NCBI GenBank assembly: GCA_947449135.1
Contig: CANFQO010000001.1
Span: forward strand, 1-64,000
Direction: 5' to 3'
Source of the DNA: Planctomycetaceae bacterium
GTDB taxonomy: Bacteria; Planctomycetota; Planctomycetia; Pirellulales; UBA1268
Length of the DNA: 64,000 bases
Shown here one piece after another: positions 36,917 through 45,456 of this stretch. The notes beneath the pieces are model-generated. The model was not told the origin of the DNA. It made no database searches and worked only from the letters and a program-made list of their open reading frames with translations. Within the stretch, counting starts at the first letter, position 1. The number at the start of each line of letters is the position of its first letter. Made by a program: the position numbers and the translations under genes.

Positions 36917-39517
36917 ATGACCGCATCTCAACGCCCACTCCTGCCCGCCGATCTGCCCGTGGCCGCTGTTCTCCGTGACGTCGTCGCGGCGTCGCGGAGC
37001 GGAGCCGTGGTCGTCACCGCTCCCCCCGGTTCTGGCAAGACGATGCTCGTGCCAGCCGCCGTACTCGATGACCTGCCGCCGTCGGCGCGGCTCATCCTGT
37101 TGCAGCCCCGAAGGCTGGCGGCTCGCTCCGTGGCACACCAGATAGCGCGGCTGCGGAACGTGCCGCTCGGCGGCGAGGTTGGCTACCAGGTGCGGTTTGA
37201 TGCCCGAGTCAGCCGCGACACGCGGCTCATCGTCGAGACCACCGGCATCATGCTCCGCCGTCTGCTCAGCGACATCATGCTCGATTCAATAGCCGCCGTC
37301 GTCCTCGACGAGTTTCACGAGCGGACCATCGAAATGGACCTCGTGCTCGGCCTGTTGATCCGCGTGCGGCAGACACTCCGGCCCGACCTCCGCATCATCG
37401 TGATGAGCGCCACGCTCGCCGCAGAGCCGGTGGCCCGCCTGCTGGGAACAGCAGCCGATCAGTCCGCCGGCGCGGGGAGCCTGTGCCCGATCATCTCCGC
37501 CCACGGCCGGCTCTTTCCGGTCGAGGTGAGATTCTCTCGTCGCGGCGAACAGCGAGACCTTGTCGACATGGTCTCCGCTGCCGTGCCAGAGGCACTCCGC
37601 GCGACGACCGGCCACGTGCTCGTCTTTTTGCCGGGCGTGGGGGAGATCATGCGGTGTGAGCGGGAGCTGTCCGCGGCAGCAGACCGACAGGGCATTGCGT
37701 TACTCACGCTCTTTGGCGACATGCCGCCGGACCAGCAGGACCGCGTGCTCACCGACGTGGGCCGCCGCAAGATCATCCTCGCCACCAACGTTGCCGAAAC
37801 CTCGCTGACGATTCCTGGGATCACCGCCGTGATCGACTCCGGCCTCGCCCGGCAGCTCCGCGTGTCGCCGGCCACGGGACTGCCCCGGCTGGAGCTCGTA
37901 CCGATCTCGCAGGCCTCTGCCGAGCAGCGGGCCGGCCGGGCGGGACGGACGGGCCCCGGCATCTGCTGGCGGCTCTGGGACGAGTCCTCGCACCCCCATC
38001 GCCCTACCGCGGAGGTTCCCGAGGCGGTCCGTGGCGATCTCGCGGCATCGCTTCTTCACCTGCTCACGGCTGGCGAACACCGGGATTTTCCTTGGCTCGA
38101 TCAGCCGCCCGTTGACAGCCTCGAGAATGCACGGCGGCTCCTGCATCAGCTTGGCGCGATCGAACCCGGTGTCGCGGCAGGAGACGACCGGGTGACGCCG
38201 CTGGGGGCTGAATTGGCAAGGCTGCCGGCGCATCCGCGGCTGGCCAGGCTACTGCTGGCAGGTGTCCAACACGGCGTGCTCCGCAAGGCGGCGATCGCCG
38301 CGGCGTTGCTCTCCGAGCGGGATCCGTTTCGCGTGGGCGGCCATGGTGGACAGGGGCCGCGGGACAGGCTTACCGTGCGGATTCGTTCGGACGTCGTGGA
38401 TCGCGTGGCAGCGCTCGAGGCTTTTCATGAGGGCAAGACGCCAGGCCGAACCGACCTTGAACTGCATCCCGGGGGAGCGCACAACGTGCTGCGGGCAGCC
38501 GAACAGCTGCAGGGGCTCGTCGACACACCGGAGGCGGCTCCTCCGGCAGATACCGAGACAGCCCTCATGCAGGCGCTCCTCGAGGCGTTTCCCGATCGCC
38601 TCGCTCGGCTCCGGCCTGGCGCGCAGGATCGCGGCACGATGGTTGGAGGGCGAGGTGTGCGTCTCGACGGGGGCTCCCGTGTCCGCCACGAGCCTTTCTT
38701 TCTCGCGATCGACATCAACGATGCCGGCGGCGAGGCGAGCGTGCGACAGGCGTCGGCCGTGGAGACGTCATGGTTGGAGGCCGAACCGTTGGCGGCCACG
38801 AACCTGCGGGCCGTTGAGGAGCTGCTTTACCATCCGTCCCGTCGGCAGGTGGAGGCCCGTCTGCGGCGATACTGGAACGACCTCGTCCTCGATGAGACTC
38901 CAATTGCGATCCGTGACGGGGCAGCCGCCGCGGCAATTCTGGCCACCGAGGCGATCCCACAACTCACCAGGCTTCTGCCGGGAGCCGATACCGCTGCTGG
39001 GAGCTTTCTGGCACGGGTCCGCTGGCTCGCCGACGTCGCGCCGGAACTTGCACTCCCCGCCCTCTCCGATGCCGACCTGTCAGCGCTGCTACCCGCTCTC
39101 TGCACGGGACTTCGGTCGCTTGATGAGATCGCGACTGCCGACTGGCTCTCCCACCTGCAGAACATCGTGGGCTACGAGCGGCTCGCGGAACTCGACCGGC
39201 TGGCTCCCGCGCAGTTCGAACTCCCAACGGGAAAGCGGTACAAGCTCGCCTACGAGCCCGGCAGGCCGCCCGTACTGGCGGTGCGGATTCAGGAACTGTT
39301 TGGCGTTCGGGAGACGCCTCGGGTGGCGGCTGGCCGCGTGCCGGTGCTGCTCCACCTGCTCGGGCCGAATCACCGTCCTCAGCAGGTCACGAGCGACCTC
39401 GCGAGCTTCTGGAAGACGACATATACCGAGGTTCGGAAGGAACTCCGCCGCCGCTACCCAAAGCACGCTTGGCCTGAGGACCCCCTCAGCGGAGGAGCAG
39501 CGCCCCGTGGCCGATGA
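36917..39517 (+). CDS. hrpB: ATP-dependent helicase HrpB
   Basis: An 866-residue DEAH/RHA-type helicase. Walker A APPGSGKT (35-42), LQPRRLAARSVA, ETTGIMLRRL, the DEFH box in VVLDEFHERT near residue 130, MSAT, ATNVAETSLTIPGI and the QRAGRAGRTGPG motif are present. The C-terminal half has the HrpB-specific domain ending WPEDPLSGGAAPRGR, which is the expected family terminus. Length fits HrpB (about 820-870). HrpB proteins are widely distributed putative RNA helicases with poorly known roles. The start at 36917 has no strong ribosome binding site but matches the family start. Confidence 0.93.
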   Translation: MTASQRPLLPADLPVAAVLRDVVAASRSGAVVVTAPPGSGKTMLVPAAVLDDLPPSARLILLQPRRLAARSVAHQIARLRNVPLGGEVGYQVRFDARVSRDTRLIVETTGIMLRRLLSDIMLDSIAAVVLDEFHERTIEMDLVLGLLIRVRQTLRPDLRIIVMSATLAAEPVARLLGTAADQSAGAGSLCPIISAHGRLFPVEVRFSRRGEQRDLVDMVSAAVPEALRATTGHVLVFLPGVGEIMRCERELSAAADRQGIALLTLFGDMPPDQQDRVLTDVGRRKIILATNVAETSLTIPGITAVIDSGLARQLRVSPATGLPRLELVPISQASAEQRAGRAGRTGPGICWRLWDESSHPHRPTAEVPEAVRGDLAASLLHLLTAGEHRDFPWLDQPPVDSLENARRLLHQLGAIEPGVAAGDDRVTPLGAELARLPAHPRLARLLLAGVQHGVLRKAAIAAALLSERDPFRVGGHGGQGPRDRLTVRIRSDVVDRVAALEAFHEGKTPGRTDLELHPGGAHNVLRAAEQLQGLVDTPEAAPPADTETALMQALLEAFPDRLARLRPGAQDRGTMVGGRGVRLDGGSRVRHEPFFLAIDINDAGGEASVRQASAVETSWLEAEPLAATNLRAVEELLYHPSRRQVEARLRRYWNDLVLDETPIAIRDGAAAAAILATEAIPQLTRLLPGADTAAGSFLARVRWLADVAPELALPALSDADLSALLPALCTGLRSLDEIATADWLSHLQNIVGYERLAELDRLAPAQFELPTGKRYKLAYEPGRPPVLAVRIQELFGVRETPRVAAGRVPVLLHLLGPNHRPQQVTSDLASFWKTTYTEVRKELRRRYPKHAWPEDPLSGGAAPRGR

Positions 39518-39718
39518 CCGGTTGTGCAGCAAGTGCACGGAATGCCGTGCGCACGGCCGATGTCGTTTATGTCTCGTGCAACGCCGCTTCCCGGATCGCT
39601 GATGGATCACGCCCCGTCACGACGATGAGCCGATCACTCGTGTCGTCCGGAGTGCACCGTGCCCTCCGGCGATCGACGCCCTCACCACGTTCGTCGTCCC
39701 CCAGCAGGAGCCCCCCTC

Positions 39719-39904
39719 ATGCGTCGGATCGTTCTCGTCGTCGCCGTCCTCACCAGTCTTGTCATTGCAGGCACCGCGTCTGCCGCTCAGACTCGCTCCA
39801 CGAGCAGCAGTGCATCTGCCACCCGCAAGGGACCCGTTGCCAAGCTGGTCGAACTCGAGAAGCGGAAGAACGAGTGGCTGCGTCAGCAGTTCCTCGGCAA
39901 ATAA
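39719..39904 (+). CDS. Small secreted basic peptide, hypothetical
   Basis: A 61-residue protein: a signal peptide (about 1-22, ending TASA) followed by a Ser/Thr/Arg-rich linker and a charged helix (LVELEKRKNEWLRQQFLGK). AGGAG lies nine bases before the ATG at 39719. I recognise no family. The helix could mediate protein or membrane binding. It is flanked by hrpB and the convergent gluconokinase gene; the 201 bases after hrpB hold no other convincing gene. Confidence 0.65.
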   Translation: MRRIVLVVAVLTSLVIAGTASAAQTRSTSSSASATRKGPVAKLVELEKRKNEWLRQQFLGK

Positions 39905-39959
39905 CCGCAGATACGGACAGCCATCACCTCTTGCCATTCCCGCAATCACCTGACGTCGG

Positions 39960-40490
39960 TCATCCGCAGCGAAGTGCCGTGATGATGCGCTGAACGATGA
40001 TTTCGGGCGGAAGAGCGATATCGACCCTAATCGGCCGTTCGTCATCCGTTGGACGCTCGAGCAGCGCACACTGACTCGCCAAAAGCGAGGCGGGCATAAA
40101 GTGCCCAGTGCGCTGCTCGAGGCGTTCGCGGAGGATTGCCTCGTCACCATCGAGTTGCACGAGTCTGACGCCCGGCTTTCCCATCCCGAGGCGGACGCGA
40201 TAGCCGCGTCTGAGCGCCGAGCAGGCCAGCACGAGGCGACGTCGCTCTTCGATCGCCGCCTCGACCACAGCCGCGAGGCGATCGAGCCACGGGCGGCGTG
40301 CTTCGTCGTCGAGGGGCATTCCCTGTCGCATCAGCGCGACGTTTTCGGGCGGATGATAGTCATCGGCATCAACGAACTCGGCCCCGCGTTCCCGTGCCAG
40401 CAATCTGCCGATCAGCGTCTTGCCGCTGCCGGCGACACCCATGACGATGATGACATCCGGTGTGGTTGCACTTGGCGAAGAGGTCCGCAT
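39960..40490 (-). CDS. gntK: Gluconokinase
   Basis: A 176-residue P-loop sugar kinase. Walker A is GVAGSGKT (19-26), then FVDADDYHPPENVALMRQGMPLDD, which is the gluconate-binding signature, and later ACSALRRGYRVRL and a lid segment near HFMPASLLASQ. These are all diagnostic for the thermoresistant gluconokinase family. It phosphorylates D-gluconate to 6-phosphogluconate with ATP. No gluconate permease or dehydratase genes lie nearby, so it stands alone, convergent with the small peptide gene. Confidence 0.94.
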   Translation of the reverse strand: MRTSSPSATTPDVIIVMGVAGSGKTLIGRLLARERGAEFVDADDYHPPENVALMRQGMPLDDEARRPWLDRLAAVVEAAIEERRRLVLACSALRRGYRVRLGMGKPGVRLVQLDGDEAILRERLEQRTGHFMPASLLASQCALLERPTDDERPIRVDIALPPEIIVQRIITALRCG

Positions 40491-40610
40491 GGAGACGCCT
40501 ACGGGTGAAAAAGTCGCCCGGGCCGCAGATCAGGTTTGCGGAGCCCCGTCGTCCGGAAGCGTATGCTACCGCCGTTGATTCCTGGAAGTCTTTACCCTGG
40601 AGCGCTGACG

Positions 40611-41225
40611 ATGACCGATGCCACCCAGGCCTGGCTCGATGGACTGCGGGACCATGCTGCTAACGCCCGCCATGACACCCGTAACGACGATCGGCCGGCG
40701 GCGATGATCGCCGCCGAGCGGGCCGTGCTGGCTGCCCACTTGGCGGTGTGGCTCGACACTGAACTCCCCGGGCTCCTCGCCGAGCGGGCTGCAGACTCAC
40801 TGTCAGTCTGCCCCAGCGGCAGTGCCGAGATGGACGCCGAGCCAGCCCTGGTACTAACCACCACTGCGGCCGGTCTCGCCGCGGCGGCTGACCTGCTTGG
40901 CCGAGAAGATCCCCTCATGCGGGAGTGGCGGGAGCGGTTCGCCTGTGTCACGGAGCTTGAATACCGGCGTTTTTGCATGCTGCATCCGGATCACGACTAC
41001 CGCCTGCATATTGCCCACTGGAGCTGGATGAAGACCCGCGTGCCACCGCAGAGGTGGCCGGCATTCGTGCGGTGGCCGCTTCGCGAGGGCGAGGCGTATT
41101 GGCTGCACCGCACCGGCACGGCCGGGGCAGGGCGGGAACGACGCTCGAGTCATCTCTGGAAATGGAACGGCACGCACGCCGTGATTCTCAAGCCCTTCAT
41201 CGATGAAGAATTCCCGATCAGGTGA
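40611..41225 (+). CDS. Hypothetical protein, 204 residues
   Basis: A soluble protein with no signal peptide or membrane helix. The N-terminal half is alpha-helical and alanine-rich; the C-terminal half contains many aromatic and His residues (CMLHPDHDYRLHIAHWSWMKTR; WPLREGEAYWLHRTG; HLWKWNG). I recognise no family. GGAG lies ahead of the ATG at 40611; the longer frame to 40536 is not supported. Aromatic-rich sequence suggests a ligand-binding or enzymatic fold, but no motif can be named. Convergent with the DUF1802 gene. Confidence 0.75.
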   Translation: MTDATQAWLDGLRDHAANARHDTRNDDRPAAMIAAERAVLAAHLAVWLDTELPGLLAERAADSLSVCPSGSAEMDAEPALVLTTTAAGLAAAADLLGREDPLMREWRERFACVTELEYRRFCMLHPDHDYRLHIAHWSWMKTRVPPQRWPAFVRWPLREGEAYWLHRTGTAGAGRERRSSHLWKWNGTHAVILKPFIDEEFPIR

Positions 41226-41261
41226 GGGGCGTGCTTCAAAGGGCAGAGCAGCCAGCGACAG

Positions 41262-41753
41262 TCAGAGATCCACCCAGGACTTGCAGCCGCCGAATGACTC
41301 CTGCCAGGGCAGCACGAGCGGCTCCGAGAGGGCCGACACTTGGACCTCCAGCACGTGCAGTTCATTACGCCAGCGATGAAACCGCTCCGCAACCACGTGG
41401 TCTGCCCAGACGTGGTCGCCGCGAAACCGCGCAAGGCCCTCGAGCGACTCAATTCGGATCGCACTGATCACGCGGGCCCGATGCCGAAAGGCCACCGTGC
41501 CCTCTCGCGGGCGGTCTACGTCGATGTCGACGAGCAGATCGCGAGCCTCTGGCACGAGGCTTTCGGGCGACTGGTGGAGAAACGTCGGCATCAGCAGAAA
41601 CTCCCAGTGGGCAAGATCGAAATGCCCGCCCGGTTCCACGATGCCGCCCTTGCGGAGAATTACCCGCTGACGTCCTTGAGCAAGCGCCCGGCAGATGGCC
41701 GCCCACTCCTTGAATGCAGCCTTGCAGACGGATGGCATACGATCCGTATTCAT
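41262..41753 (-). CDS. DUF1802 family protein
   Basis: A protein of about 163 residues with the DUF1802 signature: AAFKEWAAICRALAQGRQRVILRKGGIVE near the start and HWEFLLMPTFLHQ shortly after. The C-terminal part has LHVLEVQVSALSEPLVLPW, also expected. The biochemical role of DUF1802 is not known to me. Possible starts are 41753 and 41738; neither has a strong ribosome binding site. It is the last gene of a minus-strand run with the CPFC protein and the His-rich lipoprotein, starting 19 bases after the stop of the former. Confidence 0.85.
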   Translation of the reverse strand: MNTDRMPSVCKAAFKEWAAICRALAQGRQRVILRKGGIVEPGGHFDLAHWEFLLMPTFLHQSPESLVPEARDLLVDIDVDRPREGTVAFRHRARVISAIRIESLEGLARFRGDHVWADHVVAERFHRWRNELHVLEVQVSALSEPLVLPWQESFGGCKSWVDL

Positions 41754-41772
41754 GAGGTCTATTCGGCAAGCG

Positions 41773-42336
41773 TTACTTTGCGGGCGGACGGACATACATG
41801 CCATCGGCCGTAAGCTGGATCACCGGGATCGCCAGCTTTGGATCAAAGACGCCCTGGCCACGAACCACGACCTCGGAGCCCTTCTGAATGCCGAAGAGTT
41901 TCCTCGCATCGACCGGGATCACCGTGCCATCGGCACCGACGAATTGCACGGCGATCATCGGGGCATTGGCCTGACGCTTCTTGCAAAACGGACAGTTGTC
42001 GTTGTCGTGCCCAGGCTTCTTGGCGTGGTCGTCGGCCGGAATCTCCACGAGTACAAACGATGCCTTGTTGTCCAGGAACGGCTCCATGCCCCGCGCACCG
42101 ACACGGCCTGCCAGCACGATCGGCTGCGGGTCTTTCGTGAGCTTTTCCTTCGCCGCGGACGGCGTGACGGCGCCCTCCGGCTCCGCGGGCAGAACGAGTC
42201 GCCCACGGACTGCGGCCGGATCGATCTCCAGCCCCAGGCAACGCGCCGGTGACACGGCAACCCCGCCTGTGAGGCCCACGAGAATCCCAAGTGACGCGAT
42301 ATCGAATATCCGTCTCAGACCTGGCTTCACCAGCAT
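41773..42336 (-). CDS. Secreted protein with CPFC motif, hypothetical
   Basis: A 187-residue exported protein. The signal segment (about 8-31) precedes a beta-rich domain with VLAGRVGARGMEPF, FVLVEIPADDH, then NDNCPFCKKRQANAP and closing VVVRGQGVFDPKLAIPVIQLTADGMYVRPP, which resembles an OB-like fold. The single CPFC pair could bind a metal or be redox-active. AGGAGG lies six bases before the ATG at 42336, deciding the start over an upstream ATG at 42381. I recognise no named family. It lies between the His-rich lipoprotein and DUF1802 genes. Confidence 0.8.
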   Translation of the reverse strand: MLVKPGLRRIFDIASLGILVGLTGGVAVSPARCLGLEIDPAAVRGRLVLPAEPEGAVTPSAAKEKLTKDPQPIVLAGRVGARGMEPFLDNKASFVLVEIPADDHAKKPGHDNDNCPFCKKRQANAPMIAVQFVGADGTVIPVDARKLFGIQKGSEVVVRGQGVFDPKLAIPVIQLTADGMYVRPPAK

Positions 42337-42392
42337 GACCGTCCTCCTTGATAGTGTGCTTCCTCTGACACAGTCGTGCATCGCTGGTGGGC

Positions 42393-42995
42393 CTACTGTG
42401 CCCCACCCTTTCCAAGGTTCTTGAGCGACTCGATGGCGGCCTCAAGCCGCGTTCCCAGCTCGTCGATGTCGATCTTCTTCAACTCCTCCTCGCCGCCGTG
42501 CAGGGCAGCGTCGAGCGCATCGAAACACTCAAACACGACCTGGGTTGCCTGTTTGCCGGCGTCCTGCAGGCCCGCCTCCTCCTTCGACACGAGCCCTTCG
42601 AAATCCTCCAACAGGTGGCCGACCGCGTGCACCTTGTCGTCGGCCTTCTCGCGATCACCAGCCTTCAGAGACTCCTTGACGTGGCCCCACATGGCTTCCA
42701 ACTCGGCAACGCCAGCCGCAAGTGTCTCTGGATGTGCGTGATTGTGGTCAGCATGATCCTGATCGGCAGGCTCGCTATGGTCGTGGCTGTCCTTCGGAGC
42801 CTGTTTGTCGTGGTCATGGTCGTGGTCGGTGTGAACGGCCGCCGGCTTGGCGGTGGGCGCAGGTGGCACCGCCGGGCTGCACCCTGGGGCTGCGATTGCT
42901 GCAAGGCTTCCGAACCCCACCATCGCACAGACGGCCAGCGGGTGACCCAGCCGGATATGACGCGGGCTTCGGCCACGGTATGACGAAACAGACAT
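42393..42995 (-). CDS. Histidine-rich putative lipoprotein
   Basis: A 200-residue exported protein. A hydrophobic signal ends at AAPGC, a loose lipobox. A low-complexity segment (about 55-90) carries many His and Asp residues (HTDHDHDHDK; HDHSEPADQDHADHNHAH), a likely site for zinc, nickel or copper. The remainder (about 95-200) is a long helical, Glu/Lys-rich domain (GDREKADDKVHAVGHLLEDF) with the look of a four-helix bundle. AGGAGA lies eight bases before the ATG at 42995. It heads the operon with the CPFC and DUF1802 genes. Family not recognised; metal sequestration or delivery is inferred. Confidence 0.8.
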   Translation of the reverse strand: MSVSSYRGRSPRHIRLGHPLAVCAMVGFGSLAAIAAPGCSPAVPPAPTAKPAAVHTDHDHDHDKQAPKDSHDHSEPADQDHADHNHAHPETLAAGVAELEAMWGHVKESLKAGDREKADDKVHAVGHLLEDFEGLVSKEEAGLQDAGKQATQVVFECFDALDAALHGGEEELKKIDIDELGTRLEAAIESLKNLGKGGAQ

Positions 42996-43050
42996 CAGAG
43001 ATCTCCTGACGGTGTTGAGTGGTGGGCAGAGTACCCACACAGCATACGAA

Positions 43051-45267
43051 TCACACGGGCGAGAATGCTAATCCTTTGCGAACAGGCTCCGGCTCAGGGT
43101 CAGCCACGAAGCAGACCAGCGAATGTTCGGCCAATTCGAGCGGCTGTGCGGTGTCGGCGACGGGCCCTGTGCCCTCGGGAAAAATATCGTTCGGGGACGA
43201 GCGGCTGGTATCGATGAAGAGCCGCCACGACAGCGACGCGATCGCCGTCGGCCTGGGAAAGTGAAACCGTCTGGGCAGCGAGCCGGCGTGGGTGAAAATC
43301 AGAACGTGTCGGGGCCTGCCTTCCACGCCACCTGCCGCGACGTCATCTTCTTGGAGCAGCTTTTCGTGGGTGGGCGCCCCAAAGAAGCAGACCAGGCTCG
43401 CATCAGCGGCATACCAGTCGACATGACTGCCCTCCGGCGAGAACCACTCCACGTCGGGCAGTCCTCCCGCATCGCTCGCCCCCCCCTCGAGGAACGACCG
43501 GCGACGGAGGGTGGGGTTGTCCAATCGGAACCGCACCAATTCCCGTACGAACCTCACGAGTTCGGACTGGGATTCGATCAGCTGCCAATCGAACCACGAA
43601 ATGGCGTTGTCCTGACAGTAGGCATTGTTGTTACCCAACTGGGTGCGGCGGCACTCGTCGCCAGCCAGCACCATCGGCACGCCCTGGCTCAGGAGCAGTG
43701 TCGCGAGCATGTTACGAATCTGCCGGGCACGCAGGGCGTCGATGTCGGCGCGGCGGGTTGGTCCCTCGATTCCATAGTTTTCGGAGAAGTTGTTGTTGTC
43801 GCCATCGCGGTTCCCCTCGCCGTTTGCCTCGTTGTGCTTGTCGCGATAAGTGACGAGATCGTTGAGTGTGTAGCCGTCGTGGGAGGTGACGAAATTGATG
43901 CTGTGATAGGGCTGGCGGCCGTCGTCGCCGTAGAGGTCGCTTGAGCCGGCCAGCCGCGTGGCGAGGTGGCCAGTCTGCGCGTAGTCTCCCCGCCAGTACC
44001 GGCGGACGTCGTCGCGGTATCGGCCGTTCCACTCAGCCCACCGCAGGCTCGCGAAGGAGCCAACCTGGTAGGCCCCCGCTGCATCCCAGGCCTCGGCGAT
44101 GATTTTTGTGTCGGCGAGCATCGGATCTTCCGTGATGAGCTCTACGATCGGGGGATTTGGCAGGATTTCGCCGTTCCGGTCGCGACTGAGCACGCTGGCG
44201 AGATCGAAGCGAAAGCCGTCGATGTGGTAGTTGTGCACCCAGTGCCGCAGGCAGAGAAAGATCAGCTCGCGGACGATCGGGTGGTTGCCGTTGATGGTGT
44301 TGCCGCAGCCGGTGTAGTTGCGGTAATAGCTGCCGCCCTCACCGAGCATGTAGTAGACGCGGTTTTCCAATCCCTTGAATGAGAACGTTGGTCCGAGATG
44401 GTTTCCCTCAGCGGTGTGATTGAACACGACGTCGAGGATCACCTCGATGCCGGCAGCATGGAGCGCCCGGACCATCTCCTTGAATTCGCGGACATGACAG
44501 CCCGGCTCCGTTCCCGCGGCATAGCCGCGGTGGGGCGCGAAGAAGGCCATCGGATCGTACCCCCAGTAGTTGAACTGGTCTGGTCGAACACCGCTGGGAA
44601 GCTCGGTGGGGAACTCGTGCACGGGCATGAGTTCCACCGCCGTCACCCCGAGCGACTTGAGATAGGGAATCTTTTCGATCACGCCCAGGTAGGTGCCTGG
44701 GTGGGCGACGCCGCTGGTCGGGCTGGCGGTAAAACCGCGAACATGCAATTCGTAGATAACGGTGTCGGCGAGGCCACGCCGCAGGTGGCGATCCCCCTGC
44801 CAGTCGAATGAGTCATCGATCACCACGCTCTTCGGCGGTCGGATGATCGAGTCGTTCCCGGGCAGGAAGCGACCGGCCAATGCCCGCGAATAGGGATCGA
44901 TCAGCCGGGCCTGCCCGTCGAATCGCTGGCCCCGCTCGGGATCGAAAGGGCCGTCGGCCTGGAAGTGATAGAGCTGCCCGTGGCCGACTCCCGGGACGAA
45001 AATGCTCCAGATATCTCCCCAGCGGTCCTTGTTGGGGTCGAGCGAGATGACCTCCGATGGCTCGGGATCGTCGACGTTGTCGTAGAGCAGCACCCGCATC
45101 GCCGTCGCCGAGCGGCTATAGACGACGAACTGGACGCCCTGTTCCTGCCGTCCGGAACGGTCGCGAAGCAGGGCCCCGTAGGGCAGAGGATGGCTGAACT
45201 GCAGCGGGGGCAGCGGCAACGCTCGGTGCGATCGCTGAACAACAGCCTTGGGGTTGCGGGTTGACAT
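43051..45267 (-). CDS. glgX: Glycogen debranching enzyme GlgX
   Basis: A 738-residue GH13 isoamylase-type enzyme that hydrolyses alpha-1,6 branches in glycogen. An N-terminal CBM48 domain (HPLPYGALLRDRSG; GVQFVVYSRSATAMRVLLYD) precedes the barrel with DVVFNHTAEGNHLGP, GFRFDLASVL (nucleophile Asp), IIAEAWD (acid/base Glu) and FVTSHDGYTLNDLVTY. GDECRRTQLGNNNAYCQDN is typical of GlgX and of TreX. Length fits. The ATG at 45267 and one at 45285 are both possible; neither has a clear ribosome binding site. No other glycogen gene lies in the window. Confidence 0.94.
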   Translation of the reverse strand: MSTRNPKAVVQRSHRALPLPPLQFSHPLPYGALLRDRSGRQEQGVQFVVYSRSATAMRVLLYDNVDDPEPSEVISLDPNKDRWGDIWSIFVPGVGHGQLYHFQADGPFDPERGQRFDGQARLIDPYSRALAGRFLPGNDSIIRPPKSVVIDDSFDWQGDRHLRRGLADTVIYELHVRGFTASPTSGVAHPGTYLGVIEKIPYLKSLGVTAVELMPVHEFPTELPSGVRPDQFNYWGYDPMAFFAPHRGYAAGTEPGCHVREFKEMVRALHAAGIEVILDVVFNHTAEGNHLGPTFSFKGLENRVYYMLGEGGSYYRNYTGCGNTINGNHPIVRELIFLCLRHWVHNYHIDGFRFDLASVLSRDRNGEILPNPPIVELITEDPMLADTKIIAEAWDAAGAYQVGSFASLRWAEWNGRYRDDVRRYWRGDYAQTGHLATRLAGSSDLYGDDGRQPYHSINFVTSHDGYTLNDLVTYRDKHNEANGEGNRDGDNNNFSENYGIEGPTRRADIDALRARQIRNMLATLLLSQGVPMVLAGDECRRTQLGNNNAYCQDNAISWFDWQLIESQSELVRFVRELVRFRLDNPTLRRRSFLEGGASDAGGLPDVEWFSPEGSHVDWYAADASLVCFFGAPTHEKLLQEDDVAAGGVEGRPRHVLIFTHAGSLPRRFHFPRPTAIASLSWRLFIDTSRSSPNDIFPEGTGPVADTAQPLELAEHSLVCFVADPEPEPVRKGLAFSPV

Positions 45268-45456
45268 GACAGACAAGCATACCATTAACGCATTCCCGTC
45301 GTGACGAACAACTCGACGGGACGTTCTTCATCGACCTACCCGCGCAGAAGCAGTGGTAGGTCATATGGTGGGCTTTCGAGCGTGCGGAATTCCAGGCTGG
45401 AGGTTGGAGGCTCAGGACCGCGGCGAGCCCTGCGTGAGCCGTGGAGGAATGAACGA

